Shown piece after piece: positions 17,071-24,751 of a stretch of DNA of 51,070 bases. Numbering within the stretch: the first letter of the stretch is position 1; each line of letters starts with the position of its first letter. The notes under the pieces are model-generated. The model was not told the DNA's origin. It searched no databases and saw only the letters and a program-made list of their open reading frames with translations. Source of the stretch: an uncultured Prevotellaceae bacterium (GTDB lineage Bacteria > Bacteroidota > Bacteroidia > Bacteroidales > Bacteroidaceae); assembly GCA_947166305.1 (NCBI GenBank), contig CAMVDV010000023.1:1-51070 (forward strand), read 5' to 3'. A program made the position numbers and the translations under genes.

Positions 17071-18741
17071 TCACTCTTCTGGCCTTGACTGATGGGTCTT
17101 AGCCTTGCCGAACTCCACAAAGCCAGCACTCCATGCGGCTATGCTCGGCACTTCGATGTAGGCCTTTCCGTCGGCGTCGCGCTCTATCTTGAGCTTGACC
17201 GGCTTCTTCCTCAGCTCGCGCCAAGTGGCTTTCTTGCAGTCGGCGGATAGTGAAGGCAAAGCAAAGCGGAGGACACTCTGCTCGTCGATGCGGCAGTTGA
17301 CGAGTGCGAGGGTGCGGAGTGCGCCGTTGGAATCGATGCGAGGCACCACGAGGCCCACGAAGGGTGAGCAGCAGAGAACGGGCGACGGAGCGTTGCGATG
17401 GAGTTTTTCCCTAAAGTCCTGAACCTCCGAAGAGGGCTGCTGGTAGATGTTTATCCCCTTCAGTTCCGACTCCTGCAGCGTGGCAACATTCTTGCCGAGG
17501 CCCGGCAGGACGGGAATACCTGTAAGGCCGAAGTCGAAGAGCGACGAGATGGAAGCATCGGCAGTGTAGCCGGCGCAGACCGTTCCCCTGTTCGCTTCAG
17601 CATATCTCCTCAGCACGTCTCCACCCTCGTGGAGTGGCCTAATCATGCATCTCCTCTGCACTTCGATGGGTTCCTCACCGTTGTCGAGCACGAAATAGCT
17701 CACGGCATCCATTCCGTAGGCAAGGCCTGCGAAGCCTTCAAGCAAGGCTCCCTGCCCGGAGCGCGAGCCGTAGTGACGCGGCCAGCTCTCCACTTCGGGG
17801 CACCACGACGCAACAAGACCGTCGTCGCCCAGCACCTTCATGAATCGCGCCGCACTCATGCTCTTCGTTATCTGATTGGCAGGATGCAGCTTATCGTAGT
17901 AGTCGGCACCGCCAGGACGATACAGAACTTGCCGTCCACTCACGCGGGCCAAGGTCTCGAGGACGGTTCTTACGATCATCGTATCGCTGTCCCAGAAGGT
18001 TTTCTGATAGCCCATCTTCGTTTCGGGCGACACATTTTTTGTCTCTTCGGCAATGATTCGAGCCACATTGTCGAGCGATGAAATGCTGAACCGCTTCCAT
18101 CGGAGCGCCAAATCCTTGTCCGTAGCCATCGCCTCGTCGAGCGTCTTCCGCGTCCACTCCTTGCCATCCTGACGGCTGAAGTCGGCGATGCAAGTGCTGC
18201 ACCAACAGCCTAAACGCGAATCTTCCGTGGCAGGGTAATGATTGTTGTAGCGCAAGTCGTCGTCAATCCAAATGGCGCGCGGCCTGACTTCTGCATAGAG
18301 GCGCACCATCTGCCGCAGATAGTCGAGGAAAGCCGGCTGTCGCGGACAGTTGCAGAAGCTGTCCTCGACGCCCGTCGAGCCCGTCCATCCTGTCCAAGTC
18401 TTGCCTGTCCAGTCCTCAGCCTTCTGCCCCGAGTCGCCGTGGCCAATGGTCATTTGCACCTGCACCGACGTGCCGATGCCTATCTTCCTCAACGCTTCCT
18501 TCGCCCGCTTCAGCTTCTCCACATGGTCGCGGTGCACGTCCATCCGGACAGCGCTGACGCCGGTGGAGAACCAAACCTCGTCGCAACAATCGGGATACTG
18601 GCGGAATGCCGAGAGAAGATTGTTCCAGTTGGCATCGACCATCGTGTTGGGCATGCGGAGCCGGAGCATTGTTACGGGAGCTTCCTGCGCGTTCATAAGA
18701 CCGAAAGGCAGCAGGAGCATAGACAAAAAGAGCTTTTTCAT
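17071..18741 (-). CDS. Secreted TIM-barrel glycoside hydrolase-like protein
   Basis: The chosen start (MKKLFLSMLLLPFGLMNAQ) gives a clean signal peptide and 556 residues; the longer frame from 18825 adds an unlikely 28 residues. The mature part looks like a beta/alpha barrel acting on sugars: repeated beta strands end in acidic or aromatic residues, for example EVWFSTG, RAIWIDDDLRYNNH, GLVASWCPEVESWPR and GMDAVSYFVLDNGEEP. Paired cysteines (CWCSTC) may bind metal or form disulfides. A C-terminal beta domain ends with AAWSAGFVEFGK. I cannot assign a GH family or name the catalytic pair. It converges on the beta-helix gene with only 37 bp between stops. Confidence 0.65.
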   Translation of the reverse strand: MKKLFLSMLLLPFGLMNAQEAPVTMLRLRMPNTMVDANWNNLLSAFRQYPDCCDEVWFSTGVSAVRMDVHRDHVEKLKRAKEALRKIGIGTSVQVQMTIGHGDSGQKAEDWTGKTWTGWTGSTGVEDSFCNCPRQPAFLDYLRQMVRLYAEVRPRAIWIDDDLRYNNHYPATEDSRLGCWCSTCIADFSRQDGKEWTRKTLDEAMATDKDLALRWKRFSISSLDNVARIIAEETKNVSPETKMGYQKTFWDSDTMIVRTVLETLARVSGRQVLYRPGGADYYDKLHPANQITKSMSAARFMKVLGDDGLVASWCPEVESWPRHYGSRSGQGALLEGFAGLAYGMDAVSYFVLDNGEEPIEVQRRCMIRPLHEGGDVLRRYAEANRGTVCAGYTADASISSLFDFGLTGIPVLPGLGKNVATLQESELKGINIYQQPSSEVQDFREKLHRNAPSPVLCCSPFVGLVVPRIDSNGALRTLALVNCRIDEQSVLRFALPSLSADCKKATWRELRKKPVKLKIERDADGKAYIEVPSIAAWSAGFVEFGKAKTHQSRPEE

Positions 18742-18784
18742 TGTACAAAAAATAAATTTCATGGTATTATATATAAAGTGGATG

Positions 18785-18815
18785 CAAAAGTAAACCTTTT
18801 CGTTCAAACAAACAA
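18785..18815 (-). promoter_or_regulatory. Promoter of the 17071-18741 gene
   Basis: On the minus strand TTG (18815-18813), 20 bp, TACTTTTG (18792-18785). Transcription would begin before the ATG at 18741, which supports the shorter start. Confidence 0.6.
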
Positions 18816-18917
18816 GAAAAGCCAAGGAAAATCACTTTAAGAAGAAAGAATTCCCCTTTACTTTCTCTTTCGTTTGTTTTTTGAATTGACACTTGCCGGT
18901 CAGGGCCGAGTTTGTGT

Positions 18918-20012
18918 CTACTTTTCTAACAGGAAAATGTATTCAATGTACTTGCCATCAGAGTTTATCCATTCGTTAGTCCAGCGCATGTTGCTCATAA
19001 CGTTCTTCTTGTAATTGATTTCCTGCGCGGCAATGACCTTGCCGTTGGAGTGCAAGATATCGTTCAGTTCCTCCTTCGTTGCCCTTCCTCCCGAACCGTA
19101 TGATAACATGATGTAGTGGGCATTCGTCTGTTCGATGAGTTCCTTTATAGCTTGCATCGCAATGAAGTGGCCCTCTTCATTCTTTCTGTATTCCTCGAAG
19201 ACGGACGGTGACACCGTGTCGCGTGTGTCTTCGCGTCGCTTGGCTTTGCCAAAGACCTTTGGCTTGTCGTTCAGAATGATTGTTTTCCAGATGTGATAGT
19301 AGGCGGCATAGCGGACCCGGCTCGGCGGCATTTTTTCGTTGTTCGAACCGTATGGCGGGTCAAGATAGACGAGGTCGTGGTAGTCCTTGACAGCATCGAA
19401 GACGTCGCTTTGCGTGACCTTGTTGTGCGACGTCAACAGATGCCTTTTGGGAAGTTTCAGCTCGATGTCGTTGTATGACCGTGGCGACCAGCCCGAAAGA
19501 TAGGCAGCGTAGTGCCCAAGTGTGTTGTCGACGGCATCCATTGCATAGATGAGGCTGGTGAGCAGTACGCACTTGTCCTCCCATTCAAGCTGGTATTCTT
19601 CGATTTTGTCTCTGATGGCGTCGAGCCGCATGGTGTTCTTCATCTGGAAGGGCTGCTTGCCTTCTTCTCCCTCGCCCCCATAGTTTTCGGAAAACCATCC
19701 ACGGTATCCGGGCAAGGCATTCAGTTCTTCGAGGTAAGGCTTGTAGAAGGAATCAGGTTTTTTTGAAAGCAGATAACAAGTGCCAAACACTTCAGACCAG
19801 ACGGAGATGTCGTTGGCAGTCGTGTCGTATCCCAGCTGCGAGAAGGCCTGGGCCACGCGTGTCGTGCCGCTGAAGGCATCGAGGGCAGACTCCACTTCAA
19901 GCTCTCCTACCATATCTATAATGTATGGCAGTATCTTCAGCTTAGAGCCAGTGTACTTGATTCCTTCCGTTTCGGGAACCGTCAACACTCTTCCGAACAG
20001 GTCGTGCTGCAT
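18918..20012 (-). CDS. Type II adenine-specific DNA methyltransferase (D12 class)
   Basis: A 364-residue modification methylase that transfers a methyl group to N6 of adenine. Motifs run in the order of Dam/NlaIII-type enzymes: IKYTGSKLKILPYI (the FxGxK-like start), DAFSGTTRVAQAF (AdoMet binding, motif I) and LVYLDPPYGSN (DPPY, motif IV, near residue 215). The gene starts 2 nt after the stop of the nuclease-like gene upstream, so the two form one transcript. The recognition sequence cannot be read from the protein. The pair is AT-richer than neighbouring housekeeping genes by eye, consistent with horizontal gain. Confidence 0.88.
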   Translation of the reverse strand: MQHDLFGRVLTVPETEGIKYTGSKLKILPYIIDMVGELEVESALDAFSGTTRVAQAFSQLGYDTTANDISVWSEVFGTCYLLSKKPDSFYKPYLEELNALPGYRGWFSENYGGEGEEGKQPFQMKNTMRLDAIRDKIEEYQLEWEDKCVLLTSLIYAMDAVDNTLGHYAAYLSGWSPRSYNDIELKLPKRHLLTSHNKVTQSDVFDAVKDYHDLVYLDPPYGSNNEKMPPSRVRYAAYYHIWKTIILNDKPKVFGKAKRREDTRDTVSPSVFEEYRKNEEGHFIAMQAIKELIEQTNAHYIMLSYGSGGRATKEELNDILHSNGKVIAAQEINYKKNVMSNMRWTNEWINSDGKYIEYIFLLEK

Positions 20013-20014
20013 GT

Positions 20015-20797
20015 CTATTCTTTGGTTAGCTTTTGCTTCAGGTTGTCGATGTCCGTCTGAAGAATGATGTTTGCATTCTTGTGACCTCCCTCCGTGCTGT
20101 TGAGAGCAAGGCGGAACAAGTGGACGAGCGTGAGGTTGTGTTCATAGGAAATCCATCCGTTCGTCAGGCTTTCGAAGTAGTTTACAGCATTCTTGGTGTG
20201 GGTCCAAAAGCCGCGTTGAAGTGCATTGGCAGTAGCTCCGCCGTATCTTACCTCGCAGATGTATCTTCCTTCTCTGTCGAGGAACATATATATTGGGTGC
20301 GTCCGTCCCTTTCCTGGCACAATCTGTCGGGAGTCCTCGTCGTATTTGAAGCCTTCGTCAATGCGGAGAATAGTGCTTGTCTGACTTTTCATCTTATCGA
20401 AATCGAACACCATGATGTTGCATTCTTTCTTGTCTTCGCGATAGATGAGCGGCATTACATTGACGGAATCGAGCGGGAGGAAGGCTTCCGACTGGAGGAT
20501 TTCCTTGATGGTTTTCCTTTCTGTAATGGCCGAACCGTATTTGCAAAGCGTGGGGAACATCTTGGCATCCTTGTCTGTTGACAGTTGCAGCGGACCGTCG
20601 CCGTATGCTTTGAGGCTTACAGGAATCTCCTCTTTCGTCATTTCATTCACGATAACAATATCCTCTTCGTGTTCCTTGGCACGAAACAAATCCTTGCCAA
20701 CATGACGGCTGTCGTAGTCGTACATGAACTGATGTATGAACTCTGCAATGCCAATCTCTGCCATATCGCCGTGAGTTTTGTTCCCTATGAGGCGCAT
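20015..20797 (-). CDS. Type II restriction endonuclease-like protein, N-terminus interrupted
   Basis: The open part encodes 260 residues from an internal methionine. It has a PD-(D/E)xK-like layout: a helix with HGDMAEIGIAEF, then Asp46 in EEDIVIV and the SLK triad (61-63) in IPVSLKAYG. It sits directly before an adenine methylase, so a cognate nuclease is the natural reading; the family is not recognised. The same frame continues upstream without further stops to an ATG at 20911 and is broken only by a TAG at 20869-20867. The codons between (KRFKLFASKRPDL...) look like genuine protein. Either the nuclease is inactive or shortened, or translation restarts at 20797. Confidence 0.7.
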   Translation of the reverse strand: MRLIGNKTHGDMAEIGIAEFIHQFMYDYDSRHVGKDLFRAKEHEEDIVIVNEMTKEEIPVSLKAYGDGPLQLSTDKDAKMFPTLCKYGSAITERKTIKEILQSEAFLPLDSVNVMPLIYREDKKECNIMVFDFDKMKSQTSTILRIDEGFKYDEDSRQIVPGKGRTHPIYMFLDREGRYICEVRYGGATANALQRGFWTHTKNAVNYFESLTNGWISYEHNLTLVHLFRLALNSTEGGHKNANIILQTDIDNLKQKLTKE

Positions 20798-20866
20798 GGT
20801 GAAGATGTTCGAGAGTGTGTTTTCAATGAGGTCCGGCCTCTTGCTCGCAAACAGTTTGAATCTTTT

Positions 20867-20911
20867 CTAGAAGTCTTTATACAGACTCCCCAAGTTGTTT
20901 TTCTTATTCAT
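20867..20911 (-). pseudogene. 5' end of the nuclease gene cut by an amber codon
   Basis: An ATG at 20911-20909 opens 14 codons (MNKKNNLGSLYKDF), then TAG at 20869-20867, then 23 further in-frame codons up to the ATG at 20797. A good promoter lies 36 bp upstream of this ATG, marking it as the original start. The full-length protein would have been 298 residues. Confidence 0.7.
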
Positions 20912-20946
20912 AAACAGAGAAAAGTCTAAATCAGACGGATGTCTGC

Positions 20947-20977
20947 AAAGATACGGCAAATAGTCCGAACCGCCAAG
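20947..20977 (-). promoter_or_regulatory. Promoter of the restriction-modification operon
   Basis: On the minus strand TTG (20977-20975), 20 bp, TATCTTTG (20954-20947), 36 bp before the ATG at 20911. Confidence 0.7.
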
Positions 20978-21036
20978 CAATTCGAAAAAAAATGTTATTG
21001 TCTTATCCTTTTTTAGCCTTCCGCTGCAAACTTAAT

Positions 21037-21168
21037 GCGTTAGGTCTTGATAGTTTGCCAGCGACCCGTTAGTAGTCTGCCATTTATTAGTGAATAAATC
21101 GGCATTTACTAATGGGTAAATTGCCATTTACTAATGGGTAAATTGCCATTTACTAATGGGTCGTTTGC
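21037..21168. repeat. 22-nt register array e, six units
   Basis: Units start at 21037 and repeat every 22 nt. The last three are nearly identical (CATTTACTAATGGGTAAATT); the first three carry GTTAGGTC, GTTAGTAG and ATTAGTGA variants. The array lies between the stop of the small membrane-protein gene and the restriction-modification promoter. Confidence 0.88.
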
Positions 21169-21190
21169 CGACGGTCTGTGGAGCGTTGGG

Positions 21191-21598
21191 TCAGTTCAAG
21201 GCGAGGGAGGCGTAGTTGATGCCGTCGCACTGGACGGAAGTGCAGGCCGTGGTGTCCTCTTCGGAGGGGGACGATGACTGATTTCTTGCGATGGAATGGG
21301 CATTTTTTGCTTCGACGACCTTCTCCACGACGTGGGTGAGATAGACGGTGTCGAGGACATGATGGTCGATGCGGACGGTGTCGGTGGTGTGGACGATGCG
21401 CACTTCGGGCTGACGGTCTGCGAGGAGATGGAGCGACATGCCGAGGACGATGCCTGCCACGGCTGCTGCCGGTGCTGCTATCCACCCCCAGTAGGGGCGT
21501 TTGCGGCCTGCGGGGAGGTCGGGAACGCGCAGCGATGCGTTGTCTTGGTCGGCGAGCCGTCGGGCCGACTGGCCGAGGATGTCTTCAAACTTGGTCAT
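21191..21598 (-). CDS. Small single-pass membrane protein, possible anti-sigma factor
   Basis: A protein of 135 residues: a soluble N-terminus of about 35 residues (MTKFEDILGQSARRLADQDN), one membrane helix at about 37-62 (WGWIAAPAAAVAGIVLGM) and an outer part of about 70 residues. It follows the ECF sigma gene and overlaps its stop, the classic place for a membrane anti-sigma factor. It has no zinc HxxxCxxC motif and no FecR domain, so the role rests on position and topology. Confidence 0.6.
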   Translation of the reverse strand: MTKFEDILGQSARRLADQDNASLRVPDLPAGRKRPYWGWIAAPAAAVAGIVLGMSLHLLADRQPEVRIVHTTDTVRIDHHVLDTVYLTHVVEKVVEAKNAHSIARNQSSSPSEEDTTACTSVQCDGINYASLALN

Positions 21599-22176
21599 GA
21601 TGGTATGAGTTTTTGCCTGAGGGTTTGGGTCAATGTGTGCAGCCGCGACTTGACGGTCCCTTCGGGAAGTCCCGTCACTTCGGCTATCTGGGGGACGGTA
21701 AGTTCCTCTTCAAATCGGAGGGAGAACAGCAGTCGGGCCTCGGGAGGGAGTGTCTGGAGGTGCCGCCGGAGCGCGGTGTCGAAGGCTTTTCGGTCGAGGT
21801 TTTCGTCGATGTCGGCTTCGGTGTGAGTCGGCAGGGTCGGCGCCGTCTGCTGCTCGTAGAGGCGGCGGTACTCGGCTTGGCGGTAGTGGCTGCGCAGAAG
21901 GTTGTAGCTGATGGTGAAGAGCCATGTGCGGAAGCCGGTGCCGACGAACTTCCGGCGTGCTGTCCAGACGTGCATGAAGGCGTCTTGCAGAAGGTCAGAA
22001 GCCAGGTCTTCGTCGGCATCGGTCTGCCGAAAGAAGAAGCCCATGAGCCGCCGCGCGTGGCGACGATAGAGCTCGGCGAAGGCCCTGTCGTCGTCCGCAC
22101 GGCAGACTTTCTGCATCAATGCATCGTCGGGAAGCCGGTCGTCGGCTTTGTGGAACAGTCGGAGGGCCATCGTCAT
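21595..22176 (-). CDS. ECF-type RNA polymerase sigma factor
   Basis: A protein of 193 residues. Region 2 covers about 35-100 (FAELYRRHARRLMGFFF, DLLQDAFMHVWTARRKF, FRTWLFTISYNLLRSHYR). Region 4 covers about 130-190 (LPPEARLLFSLRFEEELT, then the helix-turn-helix QIAEVTGLPEGTVKSRL). Regions 1 and 3 are absent, as in ECF factors. The start overlaps the stop of the preceding gene by 4 nt and the stop overlaps the start of the next, so the three genes are translationally coupled. No SusC/SusD pair is nearby, so this is not obviously a polysaccharide-locus sigma. Confidence 0.9.
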   Translation of the reverse strand: MTMALRLFHKADDRLPDDALMQKVCRADDDRAFAELYRRHARRLMGFFFRQTDADEDLASDLLQDAFMHVWTARRKFVGTGFRTWLFTISYNLLRSHYRQAEYRRLYEQQTAPTLPTHTEADIDENLDRKAFDTALRRHLQTLPPEARLLFSLRFEEELTVPQIAEVTGLPEGTVKSRLHTLTQTLRQKLIPS

Positions 22177-23372
22177 TTGCCGGTTTCCTTCTCGAAGTCC
22201 TTCATGTAGGCCTGCCTCGATGCCTCGTCGGCAAAGTTCCGATTGCGCTCGATGACAGCCTTGAGGGTGCTCTTCAGGCGCTCTGCGAGGTCGCTTTCGC
22301 CTCTCTTCCGGAACTTTTGCACCAGGTGGGAGAGCAGCGTCACGCAGTTCAGGTCGAGCCGCTGACTGCTGTCCCAGCCGTCGTAGAGAAGGTCGGGCTC
22401 CGACAGGTACTGCAGGTTGTAGACCTCCCTGACGTTCCTCATGGCGACGCTGAAGTTGTCGTACTGACGGGTGCTGTACTTGAGCAGAAGACCCTCGTTG
22501 TAGATGCTGTCTTTGTCCAGGCAGGTGTGCGAAAGGATGTCGGTCGAGAAGTACGTCGGCCGCTTGCTCTCCTTTATCAAATATAGGATGATGTCCGCCT
22601 CGAAGTGCTTTTCCCAGTCCTCGCCATACTGCCCGTAGTCCTCTACATTGAAGGTCTTGGGCTTGATGTCCAGCCTTCGGAAGAGCGCCTGCAGGTAGTT
22701 CGGGGAGTGGAGATACGAGAGGGGAATGACCGTGACGTCCGTCCTTTCGTCCAATGCCGCCTGCATCATCTTCATGGGGCCAAGCAGGACGTCGCCGTTG
22801 GCAAAGTAGAGTGCCCCGGGTTCCATGCTCCGCAACATGTTCAGGTTATAGTGCATGATGCGGGCGGGGTAGTACTTCATGCGGTACGCCTTGCGGAAGA
22901 GCTCGCCGACCTTCGTGTTCTCCGGGTCGATGCTCCACAGGCGGCAGGCCAGGTAATTCACGTCTTCGGCACAGACCTCTTCGGGCATCAGTTCGATGGC
23001 GCGGTAGATATTATCGCCCCTCATGGCAGCCGAATCGGAGCGCAGGCAGTAGCGTCCCTTGCAGAGGTTCAGCGCGTAGCTGTCCGGGATGGCCTTCTCC
23101 ATCCTTCGGATAATGTCGGCCGATGGAGAAGTCTCTTCGTCGCCATAGCCGGTGGTGAACATCTCGTGATAGTTCGTGGCACGGAAGAGGTTCCTCCACG
23201 CCCATTGGTCCTGTGGGTTTTCGTCCACCTTCTGCTGCCACGCCGCACGCTGCCGGGCATACCACTCAGCGTCGTGGTCGGTACGGATGAACGATTCGAT
23301 GGGTTCTGCCTCCTGCGCCATGCAGACGCTCAGGCAGGCAAATGCTGTTGCAATAAAGACGAGCTTTTTCAT
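22173..23372 (-). CDS. Secreted protein resembling the C-terminal part of DUF2723 proteins
   Basis: A protein of 399 residues with a signal peptide (MKKLVFIATAFACLSVCMAQ), then a helical, TPR-like body. The segment LYFANGDVLLGPMKMMQA, followed by RTDVTVIPLSYLHSPNYLQ, resembles the conserved NGDNDTFP / RTDVRVVNLSLL part of large DUF2723 membrane proteins, but the transmembrane domain is absent. It is the first gene of the sigma-factor unit, overlapping the sigma start by 4 nt. A regulated envelope function is possible. No promoter match was seen; the upstream 30 bp are TTTTAACTT iterations. Confidence 0.6.
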   Translation of the reverse strand: MKKLVFIATAFACLSVCMAQEAEPIESFIRTDHDAEWYARQRAAWQQKVDENPQDQWAWRNLFRATNYHEMFTTGYGDEETSPSADIIRRMEKAIPDSYALNLCKGRYCLRSDSAAMRGDNIYRAIELMPEEVCAEDVNYLACRLWSIDPENTKVGELFRKAYRMKYYPARIMHYNLNMLRSMEPGALYFANGDVLLGPMKMMQAALDERTDVTVIPLSYLHSPNYLQALFRRLDIKPKTFNVEDYGQYGEDWEKHFEADIILYLIKESKRPTYFSTDILSHTCLDKDSIYNEGLLLKYSTRQYDNFSVAMRNVREVYNLQYLSEPDLLYDGWDSSQRLDLNCVTLLSHLVQKFRKRGESDLAERLKSTLKAVIERNRNFADEASRQAYMKDFEKETGK

Positions 23373-23384
23373 TTTCGTGTTCTA

Positions 23385-23415
23385 ACCTTTTAACTTTTCA
23401 ACTTTTTAACTTTCA
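23385..23415. repeat. TTTTAACT 8-nt tract
   Basis: Three to four iterations of CTTTTAACTT/TTCAACTTT lie just before the 23372 start. The tract belongs to the 7-8-nt class. Confidence 0.65.
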
Positions 23416-23501
23416 TTGAGGCGCTCTCATTATTGCAAACGCACGAGGGGCGAAATCGTTCACCCTCGGCGGTGTTTTTTTCCGAAAAAGGCAAAAAAGG
23501 C

Positions 23502-24458
23502 TCAGAACACAGCCCGAACTATCTGACAGACATTGTCCGGTCGGGCCATGGTGTAGTAGTGGATGGCCGGGAAGCCGTGCTCCAGGAGGTCGCGGCTCTG
23601 GCGGATGGCCCAGTCGATGCCTGCCTGATAGGCTTCCTCGGCGGTGCGTGTCTGCTCCATCAGCCCTACAAGTTCCTGCGGAATGTCTATGTGGAAGGCC
23701 CTCGGCAAGGTGTCTATCTGCTTCTTCGACGTGAGGGGTTTCAGTCCGGGCACTATGGGTACGTCGATGCCTGCGTGCCGACATTTCTCGATGAAATGGT
23801 AGAATTTTGCATTGTCGAAGAACATTTGGGTGACAATGTACTGCGCTCCGGCCTCCACCTTCTCGCGGAGATGCCGGATGTCGCTCTCGAGGTTGGCAGC
23901 CTCGAAGTGCTTCTCGGGATAGCCTGCCACGCCGATGCAGAAGTCGGTGCTGAGGCCGTCCTTCACCGTCGGGTCGAGATACCGGCCACGATTCAGGTTG
24001 CTGATCATGCCCACGAGCTCGGAGCTATGCCGGAAGCCGTCGGGCTCTGGCTGGAAGTGCTTTTGGCCAGGCAATGCGTCGCCGCGGAGGGCCATGATGT
24101 TCGAGATGCCCAGGAAGTGGAGGTCAAGCAGTTCCGACTCCACACGGCTGGCGGAAGAGCCTCCGCAGATGACGTGCGGCACGATCTCCAGCTCAGGGTA
24201 TCGGCGCATGATGGCAGCCACGATGGCCACCGTTCCAGGGCGTTTTGCCAAGGTCATGCGGCGGAAAGTGCCATCCTCGTTGGGGATGTACTCGATTTCG
24301 TCGCGGTGGCAGGTGATGTTGATAAAGGGAGGATGGAACTCCATCAGTGGGTCGAGGCTCTGGTAGAGACGGCTCGCGTCGCTTCCCTTCAGCGGCGGAA
24401 CGAGCTCGAAGCTGGCGAAGGGACGGCGTCCAGACAGGAGAATGTCGATGACTTTCAT
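23502..24458 (-). CDS. metF: Methylenetetrahydrofolate reductase
   Basis: An FAD enzyme that reduces methylene-THF to methyl-THF, the methyl donor for MetH. The barrel begins FASFELVPPLKG with the catalytic Glu and continues PPFINITCHRDE, ALRGD and FCIGVAGYPEKHFEA. It contains QYIVTQMFFDNAKFY near 190 and PIVPGLKPL near 220, all MetF signatures. I start it at the ATG at 24458 (318 residues, the family length). The extra 73 codons upstream translate repeats, and a TACCTTTG element lies at 24494-24501. It follows metH on the same strand after 293 bp, so the methyl branch is clustered. Confidence 0.95.
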   Translation of the reverse strand: MKVIDILLSGRRPFASFELVPPLKGSDASRLYQSLDPLMEFHPPFINITCHRDEIEYIPNEDGTFRRMTLAKRPGTVAIVAAIMRRYPELEIVPHVICGGSSASRVESELLDLHFLGISNIMALRGDALPGQKHFQPEPDGFRHSSELVGMISNLNRGRYLDPTVKDGLSTDFCIGVAGYPEKHFEAANLESDIRHLREKVEAGAQYIVTQMFFDNAKFYHFIEKCRHAGIDVPIVPGLKPLTSKKQIDTLPRAFHIDIPQELVGLMEQTRTAEEAYQAGIDWAIRQSRDLLEHGFPAIHYYTMARPDNVCQIVRAVF

Positions 24459-24509
24459 GCGTGAGTGAGAAATTATCCGTTGAAAACCAACTGCAAAGGT
24501 ACGACAAAA

Positions 24510-24545
24510 AATTAAGAATGAAGAATGAAGAATGAAGAATTTGCT
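24510..24545. repeat. GAAGAAT 7-nt tract
   Basis: Consecutive TTAAGAAT/GAAGAAT heptamers lie upstream of the metF promoter-like element. Confidence 0.7.
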
Positions 24546-24603
24546 GCCTTCTTGCATTTCTCCCCCATTTTTGGGGGAGCCCCGCCGCGCCCCTCGTTTC
24601 AAA

Positions 24604-24691
24604 CGCCGCAGGCGACGATTGCCATCGCCGCACGCGGAGATGCCCATCGCCGCACGCGATGATTGCCAACGCCGCACGCGGAGATTTCAGA
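24604..24691. repeat. 22-nt register array f
   Basis: Four units start at 24604, 24626, 24648 and 24670, with CGCCGCACGCG followed by a variable second half (GAGATGCCCAT, ATGATTGCCAA and others). It lies between metH and metF. A GGGGGAG/CTCCCCC-type palindrome remnant lies just left of it (24561-24580). Confidence 0.88.
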
Positions 24692-24751
24692 ATCGCTCCC
24701 GGGGCTTGCAAGAGCCCCTCTCCGCGTGCGCGCCAACAGCCTGCCTGTGCC

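Noticed and set aside
20867..20869. TAG read as an amino acid
   Set aside because: cysS, dnaE and the TrmH gene in the same window end with TAG, so it is a normal stop here.
24459..24677. 73-codon N-terminal extension of metF
   Set aside because: It translates the 22-nt and 7-nt repeats and crosses a promoter-like element; the family starts at the ATG at 24458.
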